From contig JASXSV010000038.1 of the NCBI GenBank assembly GCA_030674915.1, positions 1 through 17,766 on the forward strand: a DNA stretch of 17,766 nt, written 5' to 3'. How positions within the stretch are numbered: position 1 is the stretch's first letter; every line of letters starts with the position of its first letter. The stretch comes from Candidatus Endonucleibacter bathymodioli. Its GTDB lineage: Bacteria > Pseudomonadota > Gammaproteobacteria > Pseudomonadales > Endozoicomonadaceae. Positions 8,030 through 16,743 of this stretch are shown piece after piece. Below the pieces are notes generated by a model. That model saw nothing but the letters and a program-made list of their open reading frames with translations. It made no database searches and had not been told where the DNA came from. Made by a program: the position numbers and the translations under genes.

Positions 8030-9341
8030 TTATTTATGTAAACTACAATTGTATGGTGTCTCTAATATCATACCAAAACAACTATTTAGATAGTTATATT
8101 TAACTTCTGTTATAATATTAAATATTTCATAATAAAGTTCTTTCATGTCGATATGTCTCAGCAAAAAAGACAACAACAATCGGGTGTATTCTTTGTTGTT
8201 ACGATGTGTAAGGGAGTATTTATATAGCGCAATAAGTAATACTCTATCGAATTTATCATCCTAGTAGTTATCCAAAAAAATGATAAATTATCAACCATGC
8301 CATATTGCATGGCGCAATGAAGAGCCGTCTGCCTGAGGTTTTTTTTTCATTAACCATTGCCTTGTTATCCAATAATAATTGTAAAATTTCTGGTGAATGA
8401 TAATACGTATCAATACGTATCAATACGTATCAATATGAATCGGCGTACATCCATTATGATCTGCTATATTTATATCCACACCATTCTGCACTAAGTCAGT
8501 AATAGTTATCTGTTCTCCCTATAGTTGATTGTTTGGATCGCTGTAAGTTATATCTTTTGGCATAAGTGCTAGATGCAGTGCAGTATGACCATTATTATTT
8601 CCAGAATTAATATCTACATCATTAAGGAATAAACTATATCCGCTATTTACTACATTTATCATCATTTCACGGTGAAGAGTTGCTGTACATTGGTCGCCAC
8701 CTACGTGATTAAAATCACCAGTTGGTGCAGTTTTCGCTAATAAAAGAGGAAGAATATTGTTAGAATGGCAAACAGAAACTAGATGTGGTGGGGTCTTTTC
8801 TTTCTTGTTATATTGATCTTGGTATCGTGTTCTAATAGATGTTTTTTGTATTCTAGCTATTCTTGGAATCTGCTATAATAAAAGGTATTTGCCCTTCAGG
8901 GGTTGTAATTTGGATATTGCGTTGTTGCTCAGTAATAGTTTAAATGTTTCGATATTATGCTCCTTCATACTCAGAAAAAGAGGTGTGTCTTTATAACGAT
9001 TATGTGCATTAATATCTGCGCCGTTCTTTAATAATCTTGATATTCATGCTTTCAACAGAAATAATAAGCGGAGTATTACGATATGACCCTATCTCCGCTT
9101 TATTAATATCTGCTCCAGAAGCTAAGAATAGTTTGATTATGTCAATCTGTTGTCTTCTGCATGCGGTATGTAATAATGTACTACCTTTACAGTCTTTATG
9201 GCTATGTAATTGAACGATTCTAGTTATATCATCCTGGCTTGTTTGTTCCCATAGTTGATAAAATTCAGCAACATTAAATGTAATAGCAGTAAGGAATTCC
9301 TCGAATATGTTGTCTATACTTGCCGTCACAAAAGTACTCAT
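8030..9341 (-). pseudogene. Ankyrin-repeat protein, frameshifted
   Basis: The ATG at 9341 opens 110 residues containing two clear ankyrin units (KGSTLLHTACRRQQIDIIKLFL then ASGADIN, and RNTPLIISVE). It then shifts frame at about 9045. The other minus-strand frames carry the rest: NAHNRYKDTPLFLSMKEHN, GHTALHLALM and a unit containing VQNGVDINIADHNGCTPIHI. After these come NLRQTALHCAMQYG and a C-terminal helical segment (LLLSFLLRHIDMKELYYEIF) ending at TAA 8032-8030. Breaks include stops near 8880 and 8525, a 20-bp tandem expansion at 8402-8431, a missing base in the A-run at 8274-8280, and a stop at 8263. Restored, it would be about 430 residues with at least six repeats. Ankyrin repeats bind proteins. 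In host-associated bacteria they are common effectors, though a host role here is inferred. Confidence 0.8.
8402..8431. repeat. Three tandem copies of AATACGTATC
   Basis: Three exact 10-bp units are followed by a partial one. They lie in the ankyrin pseudogene. Removing two units restores the frame HIDTYYHSPEILQLLLDN, so the expansion itself is one of the inactivating events. Confidence 0.85.
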
Positions 9342-9452
9342 TGAATACAGTTAAAATAAAATAATAACTTTTTTCATTGTTCAATCCAAGAATATATAAA
9401 GAGACAAGCTATACTATATTTAATGGTATATCTCCAATAAATAAAGTCATTT

Positions 9453-10463
9453 CCTAGATTTCTACAATAACCGATGCACTTGAAATTTATTTAAGAGCCA
9501 GCCGCTCATAGGCTGTAGTTCTCAGACAATGAACCAGGTAACCACATGGGAAGCTCTTACAAACAGATGACGCTGACTGAACGATACCAGATTCAATCCT
9601 TCAGCACACTCGTATTCGGCGCGTAGGATTGGTGGTTATCTGCACTGTTCCAATAAAACAATCTCTCTGGAGCTTAAGCGCTGTCACTGAGGGGGTCATG
9701 ATGCAGATGAAACTCATCGCCACAGGCTGACGGGGCGTAGGACGACGACCAAGTTTCACAAGTGCTAATGCGGTAAGTAGGCAGGTGAAGCGGCTGGGCT
9801 TATGCTTTACACCGGAGCAAATTGGAGGGTGCATGGAGCTTGAGTCTTGTAATAAGGCGATTGGTTACCCGACTATCTATTGCCTAAGCAAAAAACACCA
9901 ATGGAGCTGCCATCTCTCGCGCAAAGGGAAACGTTATCGGCAGCGTCAGGGTGTTGAGGCTGGAGCCTGTTTAATGAGTGGATCTGAAAGAGGATGTCGC
10001 CACTGGGAGGTGGGCGGGTGATACCATTCACGGCCAAGATGGATATTTTGTGATGCTGAACTAGCGTGTATCGAAACTTCTTTTGACAGTCAGAGTTAAA
10101 AACAAGATCAAAAAAGCAGTAAGTCAAGCCATCAAAAAGATGCTACGACTTACAAGAGTATCTGTAAGACAGTTATGTTTGATAACGGTATCGAGTTCGC
10201 CGGGTTCGGCAAGTATCGCGCAATCATTAGGCTGTAAGATGTACTTTGCTAGCCATACCAATCATGGTAACGTGTATTTAACGAGAATATTAATGGGCGG
10301 CTACGGAGATTCTTCCCGAAGAGAATGAAGATTGGCGACGTGTGAAAAATAAAATTAACTAGGCTCAATTTTTAATCAACATACGGTCATGAAAATAATT
10401 AAACGACTTTAGTCCGATTGATTTTTTATCGGGTAACTGTGTTAGTTATTGTGGAAATATAGG
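9453..10463 (+). mobile_element. IS30-family element (copy c), full length but inactive
   Basis: The inverted repeats are CCTAGATTTCTACAATAACC at 9453-9472 on the left and its imperfect complement ending TTATTGTGGAAATATAGG at 10463 on the right. The resulting length of about 1.01 kb is typical of IS30 elements. Inside, a decayed transposase starts near 9546 (MGSSYKQMTLTERYQIQ). It includes TVRVKNKIKKAVSQAIKKML and VMFDNGIEFAG, the DDE-Asp segment, with the Asp kept. It ends at a degenerate copy of the segment that reads SPIEFL in copy b. Frameshifts and stops occur throughout. I see no clear target duplication at its edges. It serves as the reference for the ends missing in the other copies. 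Confidence 0.82.
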
Positions 10464-10603
10464 CTTGAAGCCAATGATATACTGGGATCGATGTTTACCC
10501 ATTGTACCTCTTTTATTCAAGGTGTTATTCAAGAGTTCCGCCATGCTATTTGCTCATTTGTAAGAGGCTACAAAGATATTTTTTTGGATCTGGTTGTCTA
10601 AGA

Positions 10604-10752
10604 CGATCCTTAGTATTGTTCTATTCCATTCTCCTTGAAAGGGCGGTTGTGGACTGCTCTATCTTACTCGCATCATCTACTACTCGGAGGCCCATGGATA
10701 TTCGCTTACTTGTCGCCTGCTCTCATCTTCAATGGCATCGGGTGAAGATAGT
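10604..10752 (+). repeat. Dispersed sequence, copy A
   Basis: This stretch aligns with 17003-17158 and, more weakly, with 13765-13925. Shared words include 'ccttagt', 'ttgaaag/ttgaagg', 'tgactgct' and 'tgtcgcctgctc'. It lies in the 400-bp gap between the IS30 right end and the 3' end of ppc. A 116-codon open frame crosses it (10502-10852), but its frame is not kept in the other copies. I cannot name the family. Confidence 0.55.
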
Positions 10753-10863
10753 CGGTATTCCAGAGATTATCAACTACCTGTTGCCCGACGATTCAAGCTT
10801 AACGTGCGCTGGTGTTTCGCCATGCTTGAATAAACATTTAGACGCTCGCTGATCGTCAAGAGA

Positions 10864-13527
10864 TTATCCGGTATTACGCATGCCTGCAGCAATGCCTCCT
10901 ATGGTGAGCATTAGCGCCTGTTCAAGATTGTTATCATCACTCTCTTCGTTTTTAGCTCGAACTCGCTGTAGTAGCTCTGCTTGCAAAAAATTCAATGGGT
11001 CAGTGTATGGGTTACGCAGCCGGATTGCTTCACGGGATTGGGGCTGACTTGACATTAGCCCCTTGCCGCCTTTCAGGCTTAATAGCACCTCAATGGATTC
11101 AGTCAGCATACTACGTAACTTTTTGCCTAAGGGTTTCAGTTCGTCATGAACAAGACGATCTTCATAAAAGCTGACTAGGTATGGGTCGGCCTTCATAAAT
11201 ACCATTTCCAGCATTTCTAGTCGTGACCTGAAAAAAGGCCATTTTTCTATCATTGTTTCTAGCGTCTGCTGCTGGCCGTTTTTCAGAGCGTTGCTTAACG
11301 CTACGCCACAACCCAGCCAAGTAGGCAGCATCAAGCGATTTTGGGTCCAAGCAAAAATCCAAGGAATAGCCCTGAGGCTTTCTATGCCTCCATCCTTATG
11401 GCGTTTGGCTGGTCTCGATCCCAAAGGAAGTTTAGACAACTCTCGGACAGGGGTTACCGCTCGAAAGTAAGGTACAAAATCTGATTCATCTCGGACTGTG
11501 TTGTGATAAACTGTCATGGAGTCATGGGCTAACTTATCCATAACATCTCGCCATTGGCGATCTGGTGTTGGGGGTTCAAGTAGTGTTGCCTCTAATGTGG
11601 CGCTGGTATAAATCAGCAAACTCTGAAGAGCGACGCGAGGGAAACCCAATTTAAATCGAATCATTTCACCCTGTTCTGTAACTCGTAACCGCCCATCTAC
11701 GGACCCTGGTGGTTGAGACAGAATTGCTCCATGGGCAGGGCCACCACCACGACCGACAGTACCACCTCGGCCATGGAATAGTGTTAATCTAACATTGTGC
11801 TCCCGGCAAACATCAGTTAGCGATTCCATTGCACGGTATTGAGCCCAAGCAGCTGCCATCCATCCTGCATCCTTGGCTGAATCTGAATAACCAATCATTA
11901 CCATCTGCTGTCCTTGACAATATCCCCGATACCAAGGCAAAGACAATAACTGTTTTATACTTTCCGCAGCGAAGTTTAAATCATTTAGTGTTTCAAAAAG
12001 AGGGACTATCGTCATATCAAATGCAACACCACACTCCTTTAACAGTAGGGCAACAGCAAGGACATCGGAAGGATTGGTAGCCATAGAAATGATATAAGGA
12101 CCTAGCGCACCTACGCCTTCTTCAGCAATAATTTTACATGTATCAATTACTTCCTTGACCTCTGGTAATGGTTGCCAGTCCATGGGTAATAATGGACGAG
12201 GACTCTGTAGTTCATTCAGAAGAAAAGTTTGTCGCTGTGTCTCATTCCAGTGACCATAGTCACCCATCCCCAGCGCTTTGGTTAACTCTCTCAATACTTG
12301 GGTATGCCGTTCAGACTCCTGACGAATGTCCAACTTGCATAAGGTCAGACCAAAGCAGTTGGCACGTCTTATCATATCTAGCAATGGGCCATCAGCAATA
12401 ACCCCCAAACCAAGTTGATGCAGAGACTCATAACAGAGCCGAAGAGGTTTCAGCAGCTCTTCTGTGTTTCGCAACATATCATGGGGGTGGGGGGGAAGCT
12501 CGGATTCACATAGAGTTCTGGTATGGAGCAGTCGCTCACGTAGTTTTCTTAGTATTACTCTATAAGGTTCGCGGCAGTCCCCAACTTCTTCCCTGAGAGC
12601 CTCATTACAGTTACTCATGGATAGCTCTACCATTAAAGGCCTCAAGTCTCTAAGGTAAAGATCTGCAGCCATCCAGCGACTCAAGCGCAATACTTCACGG
12701 GTTACTTTGGCAGTCACAAAAGGGTTACCATCCCGATCCCCTCCCATCCAGGAAGATAATCGAATAGGTACAGCATCAATTGGTAGAGACAGACCCGTAT
12801 GTTTTCGGAGTAGTTCATCTACTTCCCTAGTATACTTTGGTACTGCGTGCCATAAAGAATGTTCGATAGTAGCAAAACTTCCCTTAGCTTCATCAATCGG
12901 AGATGGTCGTTTCGCGCGGATCTCAGGAGTATGCCACGCTTGACTGATCAATTGTTGTAGCCGATTTTCCCTATGGGTTCGCTCCTTATTGCTAATATAT
13001 TCTGACTCCAATATTTTCAGACATTCAAAAATTTTTTCATATTTATGGATGGCTGTACGACGACTAACTTCAGTAGGGTGGGCGGTTAACACCAATTCAA
13101 TATTGAGTTCAGCAATAGTCTTGGCAATTTTTTCATTGCTAAATCCTTTGATTTTTAAGCGATGCAGTAGGTCGTCTAGATGATCAGGCACACAAAAGTT
13201 TTCTTTACACTGCCTAGAAACTTCGTGAAATTGCTCAGCCACATTGGACAAATTAAGGAAGTGACTGAAAGCTCTGGTAACAGGTACCAGTTCGTCATCG
13301 GAAAGCTCATGGAGCAATGTTAATAATGATTTGCGATCTTCATCACTGCCAGCACGACCAGCTTTGGATAATTGACGAATCTTTTCAATCTTATTAAAAA
13401 AAGAATCACCCTTATCTGCCCTGATGGTTTTGCCTAGCAAAGTGCCCAACAAATTAACATTACGACGCAGTAATACATGGCTATCTATTGCGCTCTTATT
13501 TTCTAATGCTCTTGATTTTTCAGACAT
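10864..13527 (-). CDS. ppc: Phosphoenolpyruvate carboxylase
   Basis: This cytoplasmic enzyme carboxylates phosphoenolpyruvate with bicarbonate to oxaloacetate plus phosphate, the main anaplerotic feed of the TCA cycle. The 887 residues match the 883 of the E. coli enzyme. The catalytic His is in VLTAHPTE (His150). GGDRDGNPFVT lies near 282, MIGYSDSAKDAGW near 560, and the mobile-loop motif FHGRGGTVGRGGGP near 600. The C-terminus ends in the invariant RNTG. Residues that bind the inhibitor aspartate in E. coli appear to be kept: Lys in VFMKAD, Arg in IRLRNPYTD and the terminal Asn885. Aspartate feedback is therefore likely. The ATG is preceded by AGGAAG (13534-13539) with six bases of spacing. 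It stands alone with no operon partner. It is the only clearly constrained housekeeping gene here, intact while its surroundings decay. Confidence 0.98.
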   Translation of the reverse strand: MSEKSRALENKSAIDSHVLLRRNVNLLGTLLGKTIRADKGDSFFNKIEKIRQLSKAGRAGSDEDRKSLLTLLHELSDDELVPVTRAFSHFLNLSNVAEQFHEVSRQCKENFCVPDHLDDLLHRLKIKGFSNEKIAKTIAELNIELVLTAHPTEVSRRTAIHKYEKIFECLKILESEYISNKERTHRENRLQQLISQAWHTPEIRAKRPSPIDEAKGSFATIEHSLWHAVPKYTREVDELLRKHTGLSLPIDAVPIRLSSWMGGDRDGNPFVTAKVTREVLRLSRWMAADLYLRDLRPLMVELSMSNCNEALREEVGDCREPYRVILRKLRERLLHTRTLCESELPPHPHDMLRNTEELLKPLRLCYESLHQLGLGVIADGPLLDMIRRANCFGLTLCKLDIRQESERHTQVLRELTKALGMGDYGHWNETQRQTFLLNELQSPRPLLPMDWQPLPEVKEVIDTCKIIAEEGVGALGPYIISMATNPSDVLAVALLLKECGVAFDMTIVPLFETLNDLNFAAESIKQLLSLPWYRGYCQGQQMVMIGYSDSAKDAGWMAAAWAQYRAMESLTDVCREHNVRLTLFHGRGGTVGRGGGPAHGAILSQPPGSVDGRLRVTEQGEMIRFKLGFPRVALQSLLIYTSATLEATLLEPPTPDRQWRDVMDKLAHDSMTVYHNTVRDESDFVPYFRAVTPVRELSKLPLGSRPAKRHKDGGIESLRAIPWIFAWTQNRLMLPTWLGCGVALSNALKNGQQQTLETMIEKWPFFRSRLEMLEMVFMKADPYLVSFYEDRLVHDELKPLGKKLRSMLTESIEVLLSLKGGKGLMSSQPQSREAIRLRNPYTDPLNFLQAELLQRVRAKNEESDDNNLEQALMLTIGGIAAGMRNTG

Positions 13528-13533
13528 AACAAA

Positions 13534-13539
13534 CTTCCT
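13534..13539 (-). promoter_or_regulatory. Ribosome binding site of ppc
   Basis: AGGAAG on the minus strand, six bases before the ATG. It fixes the start codon. Confidence 0.8.
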
Positions 13540-13764
13540 GAAATAATGGGCTGAATGAAAGCAAGCTCCTTGAGCCTGCCCAAAAACTATCCAGCAAACA
13601 TACCCACCAAGAATAACAGAGATTCACAAAGAAAACTGCAGTCTCAAAAAGTATTGACCCGCTATAATCAATAAAATTGAAATCATGGGTAGGCAACGAA
13701 GCTTCATGGATTAGAAACAGTCTTAAACAACTAGTCAAGAGGAGCAGTTATCTCTCTGCGGATA

Positions 13765-13925
13765 CAGCAGTATTGGTTATACCCAAGGCTCTTGAATGTG
13801 TGAGGTTGTTGATTGTTCTATTCACCCCAACAACTATGCTATCAATGGGCTCATGGGGGCTCATGGGGGCTCATGGGGGCTCATGGGGGCTCATGGGGCT
13901 TCGCTCGTTTTTATCCTATCCGCAT
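13765..13925 (+). repeat. Dispersed sequence, copy C, with internal expansion
   Basis: It aligns with copies A and B on both sides of the tandem array. Before the array 'cttgaatgtg...gttgttgattg' matches, and after it 'ctcatggggcttcgctcgttt' matches 'cttatggtgtttcgttcgttt' of copy B. The array is thus an expansion within the family sequence. The match to A is only about 60% by eye. Confidence 0.45.
13846..13900. repeat. 10-bp tandem array, TCATGGGGGC x5
   Basis: Five units occupy 13851-13900, the last with one change, with a partial unit before them. The array is noncoding as far as I can see. It lies about 320 bp upstream of the ppc start. Confidence 0.92.
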
Positions 13926-14094
13926 ATGTAGGAAGCTGGTATAGGCTGGTGCTCGAAAACAAATATGGGAAAAAACGATCAAACTACTCTTTTATTAGAC
14001 CTGCTAAATGTTTTGTCCCTTGCCTAGGGAATCTCTGATTGATTCTACAATACTTGGTAAAATAGCATTGCTATGAGCATGTCGGTTATTCAAA

Positions 14095-14336
14095 ATGAAA
14101 CGACAAAGTTTTGCGTCACCCAGTCAGTACGCAGCCAAAAAACGCAAAACACTAAACGAGGTAAAGCGGCACGACCCTGAGATGCGCCAGACCAAAAAGG
14201 TAATCAATGGCATTCTGGAATGAAGGTTCATACCGGAGTTGATGCCAAGACAGGGTTGACGCATGGTCTGGTGATAAGAGTCTCTAATAAACATGACTTT
14301 AATCAACGAGGAAGATTACTCCAGGGTGATGAAGGG
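14095..14336 (+). pseudogene. IS5-family transposase, internally deleted
   Basis: ATG 14095 opens MKRQSFASPSQYAAKKRKTLNE, an IS5-type N-terminus. It jumps directly to [12 protein letters not shown], which in full proteins lies about 150 residues later. After a one-base frameshift it continues [21 protein letters not shown] to LLQGDEG. There it runs into the IS30 fragment. This is a different copy from the 5363-6523 element, with about 60-70% similarity by eye. Confidence 0.7.
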
Positions 14337-14480
14337 TTGAATCTGGTATCGTTCAGCCAGAGTCAGCTGTTTGTAAGGGTTTTCCATGTGGTCACCTAGT
14401 TCGTTGTGTGAGAACTAAAGCCTATGAACAGCTGACTCTCAAATCAATTCTAAATGTGTCGGTTATTGTGGAAATCTAGG
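14331..14480 (-). mobile_element. IS30-family left-end fragment (copy d)
   Basis: Read on the minus strand this matches the first 150 bp of copy c. It has the inverted repeat CCTAGATTTCCACAATAACC (14480-14461), the leader, and the transposase start [15 protein letters not shown], up to the junction with the IS5 remnant near 14331. The rest of the element is missing. The transposase start lacks the premature stop seen in copies a and b. Confidence 0.75.
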
Positions 14481-14496
14481 AATAACCAAACGGAAT

Positions 14497-14538
14497 ATTT
14501 TTCATACAGCGAGTATATTTACTAGCTGCATGAAAAAT
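14497..14538. repeat. 19-bp imperfect inverted repeat (hairpin)
   Basis: The arms ATTTTTCATACAGCGAGTA (14497-14515) and its near-complement (14520-14538) match at 17 of 19 positions around a 4-base loop. It lies 26 bp beyond the stop of the 645-residue gene. On both strands the T-run precedes and the A-run follows the stem, which is opposite to a usual intrinsic terminator, although the paired tails may still act as one. Confidence 0.5.
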
Positions 14539-14563
14539 TGTAGTTGTTAATATAAAAACAGGA

Positions 14564-16501
14564 TTATAAATTCACATCAATTGCTGTACTTTTTGTACGG
14601 ATAAGTTCTAATTCTAAAAGTCCTCTCCGTAGATTGCCATCCAAATATTCTTCATTATTCAAAAAAACAAATGCATCAATTTCCTCATGTTGTAGTGATG
14701 GGCATATATCCGAGTCACAATCACTCTTTTTAAAATACATCGCAAACTCATTAGCTATATTTTTGCAGGCTGCATACCATGTATAATTAGACATACCGCT
14801 CTGCATGACATTTGTAGACATTAAATTGTTCATTTTATTTAAAGTATGCTGATGTTCTACAAATATATCACTTGAGATCGTCCGTAAAGACTGTCCTTTT
14901 ATTACGGTGATATCTTTACACACTAATAACTGGCGCATTATTCTTACAAATAGATGCTTGGTTATGTCGCTATTCTCTTGTAATAACGTATCAAGATAAT
15001 TATCTACTGCCAAACAGTCGTCCTGATAGTTAAGGGGTATTATTTTCTTACAAATCTTCATCTCTACAGGAAAAACGCGGTATAAACAATAAATCAAGTC
15101 ACTTATTTGCGGCATTAGTGCAAAGCATTCACTAGAAATCCGCTTTTCTCTACAGTGTTCTTTTAGTAGCAATCTATCTTTTGGATTAACAGAATGCAAA
15201 TGTATACATTTTCCGCATTCTGTTGTCTTTTCCACAACAGTAATATCTAGTTGTGACAATATTTGCATTTTCTCAAATCCATCAGGTACTGCGTACTGTT
15301 TATGTAACCATTTATAAAGTGGTTTTAAATAACAAGCGTTAGATTCTAGTGCGTCTGCTAGCCATACTTCTCCGTGATTCTCACTAATCTTATTTAAAGT
15401 CCAGATTAAAGATGCAGTAGAATCATCAGGATATAAGTCTACAGATAATAGCTGTAAATCATCATAAATAGAGGCATACGGCTCTAACTCTAATTTACTT
15501 GCATTGGTACATTTATCTATAAAGTTGTTTTTCTGGGTGTCATCATTATTGACCTCCTTCCACAATACATAGCTGTGTTTATGGATAAAGTCTCTAAAAT
15601 CTTTTATTTTGATATGCGTATTCTTTATAATATCCGTAAGAGTTAAGCAAGATTCGGTCTGAAGGTCAGGACTTCCTGAGAAGCAATCTTCCATTTTAGC
15701 AGATATTATTTGATTATGTTCCTTCCAGGTTAGAATATCATCTCTGCATATAGTGCTATTTGAGTGGCTCTTCCCATCTTGTTTTTTTCCTTTATGATTT
15801 TCATCGGAGTGATCCTTAAAATAACTATAAGGTTTAACGATGTGATTGTTTTCACTTGCACCAAAATCAGCACACATCCAAGCCGACAAGGCTGTAAGAG
15901 CTACTGGGATGCCATTACCTACATTATGACTGGAGGAGGAAGAGGAGCAGAGAACTGTAGATCCTTTTTGCTGCATCTTTGTATTGTTATATTGATTTGG
16001 TATAGTGGGTATCCTCATATTACAATTAGGGGAAAAGACTATATTTGACAAAACACCAACATTCTCTGGCAACAAATCGGAAAAATCATATGCAGCTAAG
16101 TAACGCAACAAAGCTGCCAATCCTATGCAAGCACCAACCCCTGCTCCGATGCCAAAAAATGTAGATTTACTCTCGTTAACCCATTTAAGTGCGTTATAAA
16201 TTCTTCCGTGTCTTGAATTATTACCATCACAACCTTCCTGGTTGTCTGCTTGCTGCTCTTCAGTAAGTAATGATTCTTTATTCAAGCAGGAAGCATCTTT
16301 TTCTTTTCCTGGAATAACTGTAATATCTGTAATATCTGTAATATCTGTAAGGCCTATATCTTCGCCCTCATTAGGACTTTTATCAGAGTTGAGAACAGAT
16401 AAAACGGAAGCAGAATAACAGCTAAAAATAACTAACAGCATACTAAATAATAAAAAAGAATGTATACGACAACTGCGCACTAAGGTAAGGCAAAAATTCA
16501 T
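14564..16501 (-). CDS. Hypothetical exported cysteine-rich protein
   Basis: I do not recognise this 645-residue protein. A signal-peptide-like N-terminus has positive residues at 9 and 12 and a hydrophobic core at about 16-29 (FLLFSMLLVIFSCYSA). Residues 43-62 include ITDITDITD, encoded by a 9-bp tandem repeat. Residues 115-138 (FFGIGAGVGACIGLAALLRY) form a Gly-rich hydrophobic segment that could span or insert into a membrane. A run of six serines sits near 190. The remaining 400 residues are charged, mostly helical in appearance, and hold most of the 25 cysteines, including ECGKC and SDCDSDIC. This suggests disulfides or metal binding outside the cytoplasm. ATG 16501 follows AAGGAA (16507-16512) at five bases, a good ribosome binding site. 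The frame is intact. The features would suit a secreted host-interaction protein, but that is inference. Confidence 0.75.
   Translation of the reverse strand: MNFCLTLVRSCRIHSFLLFSMLLVIFSCYSASVLSVLNSDKSPNEGEDIGLTDITDITDITVIPGKEKDASCLNKESLLTEEQQADNQEGCDGNNSRHGRIYNALKWVNESKSTFFGIGAGVGACIGLAALLRYLAAYDFSDLLPENVGVLSNIVFSPNCNMRIPTIPNQYNNTKMQQKGSTVLCSSSSSSHNVGNGIPVALTALSAWMCADFGASENNHIVKPYSYFKDHSDENHKGKKQDGKSHSNSTICRDDILTWKEHNQIISAKMEDCFSGSPDLQTESCLTLTDIIKNTHIKIKDFRDFIHKHSYVLWKEVNNDDTQKNNFIDKCTNASKLELEPYASIYDDLQLLSVDLYPDDSTASLIWTLNKISENHGEVWLADALESNACYLKPLYKWLHKQYAVPDGFEKMQILSQLDITVVEKTTECGKCIHLHSVNPKDRLLLKEHCREKRISSECFALMPQISDLIYCLYRVFPVEMKICKKIIPLNYQDDCLAVDNYLDTLLQENSDITKHLFVRIMRQLLVCKDITVIKGQSLRTISSDIFVEHQHTLNKMNNLMSTNVMQSGMSNYTWYAACKNIANEFAMYFKKSDCDSDICPSLQHEEIDAFVFLNNEEYLDGNLRRGLLELELIRTKSTAIDVNL
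16319..16345. repeat. 9-bp in-frame tandem repeat, TGTAATATC x3
   Basis: Three exact units inside the 645-residue gene encode the ITD repeats. The 9-bp period preserves the frame, unlike the 10-bp arrays elsewhere in the window. Confidence 0.85.
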
Positions 16502-16506
16502 TTCAT

Positions 16507-16512
16507 TTCCTT
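16507..16512 (-). promoter_or_regulatory. Ribosome binding site of the cysteine-rich gene
   Basis: AAGGAA on the minus strand, five bases before ATG 16501. It supports that start. Confidence 0.65.
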
Positions 16513-16525
16513 GTAACTACATTGG

Positions 16526-16554
16526 TATATATAACGGCGTCTAAAGTGCTTTAG
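16526..16554 (-). promoter_or_regulatory. Possible promoter/operator of the cysteine-rich gene
   Basis: A TATATATA stretch (16526-16533) could supply a -10 box. Just upstream is a dyad, CTAAAG-TG-CTTTAG (16541-16554), where a -35 box or a repressor site would fall. I see no good -35 match, so this is tentative. Confidence 0.25.
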
Positions 16555-16743
16555 TCATTACTAGGCTGTGTTGTCCCTCACATTCACTGCCTTTCGTCTT
16601 TACAGAAATATCAACTATTCAGTATAAATGAACATAAGTTGAGAATGATATGCTATCATGATACCTCATTATAATTCAATAAATACGATCTAGAGCAAGA
16701 TTTCCGTAGTAACCACTGTCTTTCATCATGCAATTCTTCGTAG
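16555..16743. other. Intergenic region, nothing recognised
   Basis: AT-rich sequence between the promoter region of the cysteine-rich gene and the minisatellite. I see no gene, hairpin or known repeat. Confidence 0.4.

Larger units (their letters stand above)
13540..14094. other. ppc upstream region without a gene
   Basis: I find no convincing ppc promoter. The region contains dispersed sequence copy C and its 10-bp tandem array. The rest (13926-14094) shows no recognisable feature. Open frames here arise from the tandem array or are short and unlike any family I know. Confidence 0.4.

Noticed and set aside
9873..10127. Minus-strand 84-codon frame, similar to one at 2793-2990
   Set aside because: Both are antisense shadows of the same IS30 transposase segment. 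Their similarity reflects the element, not a gene.
10502..10852. 116-codon open frame between IS30 copy c and ppc
   Set aside because: It crosses dispersed sequence A, its frame is not conserved in copies B and C, it has no ribosome binding site, and it resembles no family.
13654..13668. TTGACC and TATAAT promoter boxes
   Set aside because: Only three bases separate them and they point away from ppc.
13677..14038. Two overlapping 80-codon frames upstream of ppc
   Set aside because: They owe their openness to the GGGGCTCATG array, whose frame shifts with every 10-bp unit.
14079..14092. TGTCGGTTATT resembling the inner part of the IS30 inverted repeat (14458-14468)
   Set aside because: The match is only about 11 bases and the rest of the inverted repeat is absent, so chance or a minor scar is as likely.
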